This document shows, one piece after another, positions 1-4,337 of a stretch of 5,434 bases of DNA. The stretch is from the NCBI GenBank assembly GCA_002342985.1, contig DDRC01000138.1, positions 1 to 5,434 of the forward strand, in the 5' to 3' direction. Both the position numbers and the translations under genes were made by a program. The notes under the pieces were generated by a model, which was not told where the DNA came from, did not search any database, and saw nothing but the letters and a program-made list of their open reading frames with translations. Numbering within the stretch: the stretch's first letter is position 1; every line of letters begins with the position of its first letter. Origin of the DNA: Flavobacteriales bacterium UBA2426. Lineage in GTDB: Bacteria; Bacteroidota; Bacteroidia; Flavobacteriales_F; PHOS-HE28.

Positions 1-152
1 AGCACGTCCTTGGTGGCCTTGTCGTAGGCGGTACCGGTGAGGGTGTAGGACCAGAAGCGCCCTTTGGCCCAACAGGTGGTGACCAGGACCAAACCCAGCG
101 CCGCAAGGATGGTCCGCAGGAGGTAATGGTGTTCGCCCATCCGTCCGTTCAT
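1..152 (-). CDS. Secreted protein, N-terminal part only (cut by the window edge)
   Basis: Fifty codons are open from the ATG at 152-150 to the left edge, so only the N-terminus is seen. Residues about 10-28 form a hydrophobic stretch (LLRTILAALGLVLVTTCWA) that fits a Sec signal peptide, with possible cleavage after the Ala before KGRFW. The start of the mature part, YTLTGTAYDKATKDVL, resembles the first strand of carboxypeptidase-regulatory-like or CNA-B-like beta-sandwich repeats (GtVyDkaTgepL). That is a weak hint from a few residues. I chose the start at 152 because this ATG overlaps the stop codon of the upstream lipoprotein gene as ATGA, which suggests translational coupling. A second in-frame ATG at 140 is the alternative. 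No Shine-Dalgarno sequence is seen. It forms a two-gene minus-strand operon with the lipoprotein gene. Function is unknown. Confidence 0.6.
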   Translation of the reverse strand, partial: MNGRMGEHHYLLRTILAALGLVLVTTCWAKGRFWSYTLTGTAYDKATKDV

Positions 153-676
153 CGCTCATGCCAACCGTACCCGCCCTCCGCCGTGCGCCACACGCGGTAA
201 GGCCGCACCGTATGCGGGCTCTTCGAACTGCAGCGGGCGAAGTACACCAGGGTCACGTCGAGCGTATCCGGCATGTGGCGGTGCTCCGTGGCGATGCCCC
301 GCTCGAAGTCGTCGGCGATGCTCACCGGTGCAGCCTGTTCAGCCATCATCCAAGCGCTGGCCAGCATGCCTCCCAGCTCTGCTTCGCGCGCCTGCATCGC
401 AGCCTTCGACCCATACTGCACCACGCGCACACCGGCGGACGTTGCATCGATGTGCTCCACGCAGCCTTCGTCGGGCGCGGGCCGCGGGGTGGGTTCCGGT
501 GCTTGCGCGGGTGCCGCTGCGGCGCTATCGAGCAGCATGGGTTGCGCGCTGAACTTCTCCTGCTGCACGAGCGGTTCCGCCACCGTCGCGTTGACCGGAT
601 CAGGGACGGACGCATCCGGCGGCGAAGCGGGTTGGGTGCAGGCCACCAGGAGGAACATGATCAACAGGGAACGCAT
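149..676 (-). CDS. Putative lipoprotein of unknown function, 175 aa
   Basis: The protein begins MRSLLIMFLLVACTQ. It has a short charged N-terminus, a hydrophobic core and a lipobox (L-V-A-C) with the acylated cysteine at residue 13, so it is most likely membrane-anchored and exported. Residues about 16-70 are rich in Pro and Ala and probably form a flexible linker. A compact region follows from about 71 to 175, with Cys72 and Cys149 as the only other cysteines, which could pair as a disulfide. A longer reading from a GTG at 679 adds one residue. The ATG at 676 is preferred because TACCTTTC, a near match to the Bacteroidota -7 box, lies 6 bases upstream. The stop overlaps the next gene's start as ATGA. 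I do not recognise the globular domain. Codon use and the clear signal make it a credible gene. Confidence 0.75.
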   Translation of the reverse strand: MRSLLIMFLLVACTQPASPPDASVPDPVNATVAEPLVQQEKFSAQPMLLDSAAAAPAQAPEPTPRPAPDEGCVEHIDATSAGVRVVQYGSKAAMQAREAELGGMLASAWMMAEQAAPVSIADDFERGIATEHRHMPDTLDVTLVYFARCSSKSPHTVRPYRVWRTAEGGYGWHER

Positions 677-897
677 CACAGGGAAAGGTACACGCGAAGG
701 GCCCAGCGGTTCAGTGATGGCCCGGCAACGGTTAGTGCCATCCCGAAGGGTGAGTGGGTGCGGCGGCCGACCAGCCTCGCTCCACTCGCGAAGCTCCGGA
801 AGAACTCCGGCGCCAGCTCGTACACGGTCTTTGGCTTCAGTCCCAGTTCATGGTTCTCGAACAGGCCAACCAAGCGCTCACCTTCGACCCGTTCCAT
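676..897 (-). CDS. Doubtful 73-aa open frame, possible gene remnant
   Basis: This is the only plausible coding content in the 319 bases between the lipoprotein gene and the DUF5694-type gene. From the ATG at 897 it encodes 73 residues. The first two thirds use codons like a real gene, with mostly G or C in third positions, and residues about 10-40 look folded (LVGLFENHELGLKPK, then YELAPEFFRSF). The frame is open for only 12 codons upstream of the ATG before a stop. Its own stop overlaps the lipoprotein start as TGATG, which could mean coupling or chance, since the lipoprotein's promoter-like box lies inside its last codons. There is no recognisable family, signal or motif. It may be a true small protein, a decayed C-terminus, or spurious. 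Confidence 0.25.
   Translation of the reverse strand: MERVEGERLVGLFENHELGLKPKTVYELAPEFFRSFASGARLVGRRTHSPFGMALTVAGPSLNRWALRVYLSL
683..690 (-). promoter_or_regulatory. Candidate -7 box for the lipoprotein gene
   Basis: On the minus strand the sequence is TACCTTTC, seven of eight positions of the Bacteroidota consensus TAnnTTTG counting free positions. It ends 6 bases before the ATG at 676. No convincing -33 TTG element is seen. The short gap implies a leader of only a few bases, or none. Confidence 0.35.
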
Positions 898-995
898 GGT
901 AGGGACGCCATCATTCGGCCTGCTTCCGTCACATCACATGAACCTGAAGAATGCGTGTCCAGATACGGTCATGCAGCCGATCCATACATTCCGCA

Positions 996-1811
996 ATGCT
1001 CCATTCCCTCCGCCATCCGCTCTTGGTTGTTCTTGCCGTCGTCGCTTCATCCACCATCGCGCAACAGGGTGCGCGCAAGCAGATCATGGTGCTCGGCACC
1101 TTTCACTTCGCGTCGAACCAGGACGCCATCAAGCATGGTGAGATCGACATCCTGGGCACCCAGCGGCAAGTGGAGCTCCAGGAAGTGAACGACAAGCTGG
1201 CCGCCTTCGCGCCGGACCGCATCATGGTGGAATGGAAGGCGGTGGCGGATCAACCGTACGTGGACAGCACGTATGCCGAGTATCTGGCCGATCGGTTCAC
1301 GTTGCGGAAGAACGAGGTGTACCAGATCGGCTACCGCCAGGCTCGCCGTTTCGATACCGGCCCTCCGCAGTGCATCGATGCCAGTGGGCTCTTCCTGTAC
1401 GATACGCTCAACTACGCCGCCGCGAAGAGCGGAAGCACCGCATGGTTTGAGGCCTACATGGACAGCGTGGTGCACCTGGTGATGGAGCAGGACTCGATGC
1501 GCATGCACCAGCCCATCATCGACGGCTTGCGGCAATTGAACTCGGCGGAGGGGACCCGAACGGCGTTAGCGGTGAACGGTGTGTTCGCCGCTGCACGGCT
1601 GGGCCCGCTCGGTGACGATGCCGGTGCGGAGTTCATCGGCCAATGGTACCTGCGCAACATCCGGATGTACGCGAACATCTGCCGCTCCACGCGGGCCACC
1701 GATCAGCGCGTCCTGGTCATCGTAGGCAACGGCCACCGACCCATCATCGAGCAACTGCTGCGTGCCGATCCGGACTGGGAGGTGATCGAAGCGGAGCGCT
1801 ACCTGCGTTGA
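996..1811 (+). CDS. DUF5694-type exported protein (TraB/ChaN/EreA-like fold), 271 aa
   Basis: Residues 1-22 form a signal peptide (LLVVLAVVASSTIAQ), so the protein is probably periplasmic or secreted. The mature part carries the pattern I associate with DUF5694 and the wider TraB/GumN/ChaN/EreA-like group: VLGTFHF at 32-38, an acidic VEW at 78-80, NEVYQIGYR at 106-114, a helix YLRNIRMYANI at 218-228, and IVGNGH at 242-247 followed by a C-terminal strand and an ERYL ending. In related families the GTxH, Glu and GxGH elements build the active or metal-binding site. That is family knowledge, and no substrate can be named for this protein. The frame extends upstream to an ATG at 951, but the start at 996 gives a clean signal peptide. 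The gene has its own strand context with no operon partner and converges on the lipoprotein stub downstream. Confidence 0.8.
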   Translation: MLHSLRHPLLVVLAVVASSTIAQQGARKQIMVLGTFHFASNQDAIKHGEIDILGTQRQVELQEVNDKLAAFAPDRIMVEWKAVADQPYVDSTYAEYLADRFTLRKNEVYQIGYRQARRFDTGPPQCIDASGLFLYDTLNYAAAKSGSTAWFEAYMDSVVHLVMEQDSMRMHQPIIDGLRQLNSAEGTRTALAVNGVFAAARLGPLGDDAGAEFIGQWYLRNIRMYANICRSTRATDQRVLVIVGNGHRPIIEQLLRADPDWEVIEAERYLR

Positions 1812-1873
1812 GGGGGGACTCCATTTGTGCGACTACCGACAGGTGATGGAGCTGGGGTGAGCTCAACATGGTT

Positions 1874-2068
1874 CTAACTCATGGTGCCGAACCAGAGCAC
1901 GCCCTTGCTGTCCTCGAAGCTGCCCACCACGTACTCCGCGATGGGGGTGCTATCGCGCACGGCATCCGCTCCGCCCGCAGCGCCACCAGCGGCCCGTTGC
2001 CATTGCGAAGGAGCGGTGGAGCAGGCGAAGAGCGGGAGTAGGAGGAGCGGCCAGGGGTGGGTGGGCAT
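1874..2068 (-). pseudogene. Lipoprotein stub with one regulator-propeller motif, truncated
   Basis: From the ATG at 2068 the frame encodes 64 residues. These are a lipoprotein signal (MPTHPWPLLLLPLFACS, lipobox L-F-A-C with Cys at 17), a low-complexity Ala/Gly stretch, then IAEYVVGSFEDSKGVLWFGT at about 43-62. The D-[SR]-[KR]-G-x-L-WFGT pattern is the hallmark of 'two component regulator propeller' repeats, which normally occur many times in one beta-propeller of several hundred residues. Here a TAG at 1876-1874 stops the frame just after the first repeat, and the following about 60 bases to the converging neighbour hold no further repeat. It therefore looks like the 5' remnant of a much larger surface lipoprotein gene. 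An upstream TACCTTCA 4 bases before the ATG may be a decayed promoter. An intact small lipoprotein is the less likely alternative. Confidence 0.6.
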
Positions 2069-2204
2069 GGGTTGAAGGTAGGGGGCGATCGTGCTGAGGA
2101 AGTGGTCAACAGCGCCATCCGGCAACTTTACTCGGAGCCGGCCGAAGGGTATCTGGTTTGCGAACTGCGCGCGGACAAGGCACTGTTCACCACGCATGAC
2201 GTTC

Positions 2205-2212
2205 TATCTTTG
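2205..2212 (+). promoter_or_regulatory. Candidate -7 box for the toxin-antitoxin operon
   Basis: TATCTTTG matches the Bacteroidota -7 consensus TAnnTTTG exactly and lies 18 bases before the antitoxin ATG at 2231. No clear -33 TTG is present. The rest of 2069-2230 shows no gene. Confidence 0.5.
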
Positions 2213-2230
2213 GGCAACAAGCAACTGGTC

Positions 2231-2482
2231 ATGTCCTTTACGAACAAGCCTTCGGTAACCCTCACGCTCGATCAAGTGGTCGAGCTGGTGGACCAATTGT
2301 CCCCGGCCGATAAGCTGAAGGTGGCCAAGCGCATCCAGAAGAACCAGCGCTCGAAGGACGTCGACCGGTTGGTGGAGATCTTAAGCAAGGTGAAGATCAG
2401 CGAGAAGCAACTCACCGCCATGGTCGAAGAAGAACGCGCCAAGATCCATGCCCGTGAGCAAGCGCGTCCGGCTCGTCGTTGA
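2231..2482 (+). CDS. Antitoxin of a PIN-type toxin-antitoxin pair, 83 aa
   Basis: This small, charged, mostly helical protein begins MSFTNKPSVTLTLDQVVELV. Residues 8-36 (a short strand, then VVELVDQLSPADKLKVAKRI) resemble the N-terminal dimerisation and DNA-contact segment of short Bacteroidota antitoxins encoded before PIN-family toxins. The C-terminal half (about 56-83) is Glu/Lys/Arg-rich and is likely the toxin-binding tail, ending in basic ARPARR. The frame is open upstream to 2057, but that extension looks non-coding, and the start at 2231 follows a perfect TAnnTTTG box. Its last 35 bases overlap the start of the PIN gene in another frame, a typical arrangement for coupled antitoxin-toxin pairs. 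The gene is intact although its partner is broken. The assignment rests on context and general resemblance, not a named family. Confidence 0.7.
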   Translation: MSFTNKPSVTLTLDQVVELVDQLSPADKLKVAKRIQKNQRSKDVDRLVEILSKVKISEKQLTAMVEEERAKIHAREQARPARR

Positions 2483-2893
2483 TGCCAACATCCTCCTCAG
2501 CGCGCTCATTGGTGGTGAACTCCGCTGGTTCAGGGAAGTGCTGGCGAATGACGACCTGGACCTGCTGGTTTCTTCAAGCATGCTGGAAGAGGTCGAGCGC
2601 GTCGCATCGAGGCCGTATTTCAGGAAGTACTTCCCGCTGGATGAAGCGGTCGAGATCTTGGTCATCGTAAAACGCAATGGCACACTTGTGAAAGTCAAGC
2701 CACCCTACGACCGCATCTGCCGTGACCCGAAGGACGACTACCTGCTCGCCCTCGCCTAAAAGGGCAAAGCAGACTTCCTGATCACCGGCGATGAAGACCT
2801 GCTCGTGCTGAAGATGTTTCATCCCGCATCAGCGGGAAGTACGGCAAGACCCGCATCCTGAAGCCTGCGGCGTTCAGGAAGGAGTTCATGTGA
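2448..2893 (+). pseudogene. PIN-domain toxin gene (TIGR00305-like), broken by a stop and a frameshift
   Basis: The first 103 codons encode a PIN nuclease of the 'putative toxin-antitoxin toxin component, PIN family' type: LVVDANILLSALIGG (Asp12), the acidic MLEEVE (about 45-50), then RDPKDDYLLALA (92-103). PIN toxins cut RNA with a cluster of acidic residues that bind Mg2+. A TAA at 2757-2759 interrupts the frame. Immediately after it the same frame continues with KGKADFLITGDEDLLVLK, the conserved final PIN strand and its acidic TGD-x-DL motif. Then, between about 2817 and 2834, the reading frame shifts and GKYGKTRILKPAAFRKEF follows in another frame to a TGA at 2891-2893. The gene therefore carries two separate lesions. 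The truncated 103-aa product lacks the last catalytic acid and is probably inactive. The start at 2448 overlaps the antitoxin end by 35 bases. Confidence 0.85.
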
Positions 2894-2927
2894 GCCCCCT
2901 CGAGCGTGGGCTGAACTATTCAGAGTT

Positions 2928-2989
2928 CCTTCCTTTGGGAAGCATGAAATTCTGTACCGGCGTCACCGACAACGACTGGTATGCCTTCC
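2928..2989 (+). repeat. Direct repeat, copy A (5' end of an HNH-endonuclease-like gene)
   Basis: This copy matches 3765-3827. It begins CCTTCCTTTG against CCTTTCTTTG, and after the ATG at 2944 it matches at 41 of 45 positions. It encodes MKFCTGVTDNDWYAF. The similarity ends at about 2989. Both copies include a TTnnTTTG promoter-like box 6-7 bases before the ATG, so the repeated unit is 'promoter plus gene start'. Confidence 0.8.
2944..2988 (+). pseudogene. HNH-endonuclease-like gene fragment, 15 codons
   Basis: MKFCTGVTDNDWYAF resembles the conserved N-terminus of a bacterial HNH endonuclease group that starts M-x-[FA]-x-x-VTDNDW-[FY]-x-F. Only this much is left: the frame then runs into unrelated sequence where the promoter and start of the next antitoxin lie. 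It is too short to encode a functional protein. The identification rests on 15 residues and on the longer second copy at 3782. Confidence 0.55.
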
Positions 2990-2998
2990 GCACTGCGT

Positions 2999-3006
2999 TA
3001 ACTTTG
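2999..3006 (+). promoter_or_regulatory. Candidate -7 box for the RelE/ParE-type module
   Basis: TAACTTTG is an exact match to TAnnTTTG and ends 7 bases before the ATG at 3014, predicting a leaderless or nearly leaderless transcript. It sits directly after the end of repeat copy A. No -33 element is evident. Confidence 0.5.
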
Positions 3007-3013
3007 AAGAGCC

Positions 3014-3466
3014 ATGGACATCCAGGCGCTCAAGCTCGAACTGGTGCAACAGTTGGTCTCCACCGACGATGCCACCGTGCTAACCAAGGTGAAGCGGCTG
3101 CTGGAGTTGCTGCGCGCCAATCAGCCCGGCGGCAGGGACGAGCACGAGGAGGAACTGATCGCAGCGGCCACCATCTTCGGCCAAGCTGCTTACGGGGAGG
3201 ATGAACTCGACAGCAGCGGACTGGTCCTGAAAGAGCCCGAGCCCATCCCCGTGCTGCGTGCCGAAGTGAAGCGCTTGGTGGATGAGGTGCGCGATACGCA
3301 GATACTGAACAGCGTGCTCGCCTTCCTGCGTGGCGACCAGAATGACCTGCTCTGGCGTTCGGTGATGAGTGCGCGCGCGGAGAGGGCCGAGGCTGACTTC
3401 GCTGCGGGTCGTGTGCACACCCAGGAACAAGTAGAGGCCCATTTCAAGGCCAAGCGGGCGCAGTGA
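3014..3466 (+). CDS. Antitoxin of a RelE/ParE-type system, long form with internal duplication, 150 aa
   Basis: The first residues, MDIQALKLELVQQLVSTDDA, resemble the helical N-terminus of Bacteroidota antitoxins that precede RelE/ParE toxins (pattern L-[KD]-L-x-LVQ-x-[IL]-x-x-T). Such antitoxins usually have about 70-90 residues, and this one has 150. A second segment at about 81-111 (LRAEVKRLVDEVRDTQILNS and on) can be laid over residues 6-37, sharing the spacing of Leu, Val, Asp and Gln positions. This suggests a tandem duplication or fusion of two dimerisation helices. The C-terminal part (about 117-150, with GRVHTQEQVEAHF) matches the usual toxin-binding tail. The linker at 38-78 is acidic. 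Its stop overlaps the toxin start as GTGA, so the two are translated together. As in other modules of this kind, the antitoxin probably represses its own promoter just upstream. Confidence 0.75.
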   Translation: MDIQALKLELVQQLVSTDDATVLTKVKRLLELLRANQPGGRDEHEEELIAAATIFGQAAYGEDELDSSGLVLKEPEPIPVLRAEVKRLVDEVRDTQILNSVLAFLRGDQNDLLWRSVMSARAERAEADFAAGRVHTQEQVEAHFKAKRAQ

Positions 3467-3762
3467 AGGTCGTTTGGTCGGCATGGGCGCTGCGGCAGGT
3501 GGATGAGATCCACGCATGGTACAGCACGGAAGCAACACCCGCAGTGGCCGACCGCATCGTGGAGGACATCCTTGCCGTAGCGGAGCTGCTGCAACAATTC
3601 CCCTTCGGTGGGCAGATGGAGCCTTGGTTGGAGCACAAAGGGCTGGGACATCGCCGCGTGGTCGTGGGCAACTACAAGGTGGTGTACCGGGTGCATCAGG
3701 ACGAGGTCCGCATCGTGGACGTGTTCGATGCCCGGCAGGACCCGGGGAAGATGATCGTGTGA
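3463..3762 (+). CDS. RelE/ParE-family toxin, 99 aa
   Basis: The length and layout are those of a complete RelE/ParE toxin. An N-terminal strand (MKVVWSAWALRQVDEI) leads into two helices (about 10-45), and the C-terminal sheet carries HRRVVVGNYKVVYRV (63-77), then VRIVDVFDARQDPGKM (82-97). The motif R-x-VVVGNYKVVYRV followed by V-x-D-x-RQ-[DN]-P-x-K is typical of the ParE-like branch. RelE members cut mRNA on the ribosome, and ParE members poison DNA gyrase. The sequence alone does not decide between them. The start is a GTG at 3463 overlapping the antitoxin stop by 4 bases. No lesion is visible, so unlike the neighbouring PIN toxin this one looks functional. The module lies between the two HNH-gene repeats. 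Confidence 0.85.
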   Translation: MKVVWSAWALRQVDEIHAWYSTEATPAVADRIVEDILAVAELLQQFPFGGQMEPWLEHKGLGHRRVVVGNYKVVYRVHQDEVRIVDVFDARQDPGKMIV

Positions 3763-3764
3763 TG

Positions 3765-3827
3765 CCTTTCTTTGAAATGCGATGAAGTTCTGGACCCGCG
3801 TCACCGACAACGAATGGTATGCCTTCC
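3765..3827 (+). repeat. Direct repeat, copy B (5' end of an HNH-endonuclease-like gene)
   Basis: This is the second copy of the element at 2928-2989, 837 bases downstream, with one extra base before the ATG. The longest identical run is GCGTCACCGACAACGA. It starts three bases after the toxin stop codon, so the toxin-antitoxin module fills almost all the space between the two copies. Confidence 0.8.
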
Positions 3828-3926
3828 TCGCTGAGTGGAAGCTGGACGAGGTGAACTTCTGGCGCCCTACGCCGGGGCAGTGCTTTGCCAACCACTAGGC
3901 GGATGCACCGTTCCTGTTCAGGGTTT
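3782..3926 (+). pseudogene. HNH-endonuclease-like gene, 5' fragment with an internal stop
   Basis: From the ATG at 3782 the frame encodes 38 residues, starting MKFWTRVTDNEWYAFLAEW and continuing LDEVNFWRPTPGQCFANH, before a TAG at 3896-3898. This matches the N-terminal region of an HNH endonuclease group (VTDNDW, then DEVNFW, then a G-[ED]-PFLFKL strand). The same frame continues after the TAG with ADAPFLFRV, fitting the expected next conserved strand, so the TAG is a nonsense mutation inside a once longer gene. Similarity ends by about 3926. The HNH catalytic domain, which would be C-terminal, is absent. The remnant overlaps the 3' end of the opposite-strand small gene at 3918. The family assignment is from memory of the N-terminal motif. 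Confidence 0.65.
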
Positions 3927-4244
3927 CCGGGCTGATACCTTGGTCCTAGCTGAAGGGCGCGTTCCTCGCTGAAGTTGAATATGCGCGGAGATCAACAGGC
4001 TTTCCGCTTTTGACAGCGACCGACCCGTGCCGATGAAGCCGACGTCGTCCAGGCTCAGGTCCTTCTTCTTCCGCGTACGCCGCCGAACCAGGGCGTCCAA
4101 CTGCCGGTCCAACTTGGTCGTTGGCCGTAGTTGTTCCTCCAGGTCACAGATCCGCTCGAGCAGTTCGATCCAGTCGGCGATGGGAACCACCACAGAGACC
4201 ACCGTTCCGTCAGGCGCTGTGATATAGCCGATCGGCTTCTTCAT
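3918..4244 (-). CDS. Orphan small protein with an antitoxin-like N-terminus, 108 aa
   Basis: The protein starts MKKPIGYITAPDGTVVSVVV, followed by PIADWIELLERICDLEEQL. A short strand-turn-strand followed by P-[IL]-x-[DE]-[WY]-x-x-L is common in small Phd/YefM-like and Bacteroidota antitoxins. The middle (about 45-62) is strongly basic (ALVRRRTRKKKD) and could bind nucleic acid. Residues 63-76 (LSLDDVGFIGTGRS) look conserved. The last about 30 residues have less typical codon use and may be an added tail after a frameshift near the decayed HNH fragment. I chose the ATG at 4244 because a TTG-18-TACCTTGG promoter-like pair sits just upstream; an in-frame ATG at 4334 would overlap the divergent promoter region. 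There is no toxin gene next to it on this strand. It is divergent from tcmP, 93 bases apart. Function is unknown. Confidence 0.55.
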   Translation of the reverse strand: MKKPIGYITAPDGTVVSVVVPIADWIELLERICDLEEQLRPTTKLDRQLDALVRRRTRKKKDLSLDDVGFIGTGRSLSKAESLLISAHIQLQRGTRPSARTKVSARKP

Positions 4245-4249
4245 AGGCA

Positions 4250-4278
4250 CCAAGGTACGCTCCTTCGATCGCGAACAA
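4250..4278 (-). promoter_or_regulatory. Candidate promoter of the orphan small gene
   Basis: On the minus strand a TTG (4278-4276) is followed after 18 bases by TACCTTGG (4257-4250), one base off TAnnTTTG. The spacing fits Bacteroidota -33/-7 promoters. The box ends 5 bases before the ATG at 4244. Confidence 0.4.
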
Positions 4279-4322
4279 GCCTCAATTGGCAGGATGAAGA
4301 CGGTACTTTTCTTCACGGCTCC

Positions 4323-4330
4323 TATCTTGT
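4323..4330 (+). promoter_or_regulatory. Candidate -7 box for tcmP
   Basis: TATCTTGT, two bases off TAnnTTTG, ends 7 bases before the ATG at 4338. An alternative, TACTTTTC at 4304-4311, is one base off but farther from the start. Either would place tcmP expression back to back with the orphan small gene. Confidence 0.3.
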
Positions 4331-4337
4331 CCACACC

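Noticed and set aside
158..1141. 327-codon plus-strand open frame
   Set aside because: It lies antisense to the lipoprotein gene and overlaps the start of the DUF5694-type gene. The product is rich in Arg, His and Pro with no motif, as expected of a shadow frame in high-GC DNA.
1047..1535. 162-codon minus-strand open frame opposite the DUF5694-type gene
   Set aside because: It is His/Val-rich shadow translation with no recognisable domain; the plus strand is coding.
1819..1864. Possible terminator between the convergent genes: CTCCAT/ATGGAG (1819-1824 with 1846-1851) and GAGCT-GGGGTG-AGCTC (1849-1864)
   Set aside because: The stems are only 5-6 bp, they share bases, one loop is 21 bases, and no T-run follows. 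This is not enough to call a terminator.
2057..2230. Upstream extension of the antitoxin frame to 2057
   Set aside because: The extra 58 residues are unlike the family and would place the perfect TAnnTTTG box inside the coding region.
2996..3006. GTTAAC-like site at the end of repeat copy A as a possible integron attachment core
   Set aside because: It does not fit the GTTRRRY core at all positions, and there is no paired inverted core or attC-like structure at the other end of the module.
2890..3204. 104-codon plus-strand frame starting near the PIN gene end
   Set aside because: Only its MKFCTGVTDNDWYAF segment is meaningful. The rest is an out-of-frame reading of the antitoxin gene.
3080..3895. 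271-codon minus-strand open frame opposite the RelE/ParE-type module
   Set aside because: The product is low-complexity Pro/Arg/His-rich sequence with no domain, and the plus strand holds a clear antitoxin-toxin pair with coupled start and stop.
4131..4337. Upstream extension of the tcmP frame to 4131
   Set aside because: It overlaps the opposite-strand small gene and the divergent promoter region, and has an Arg/His-rich non-coding character.
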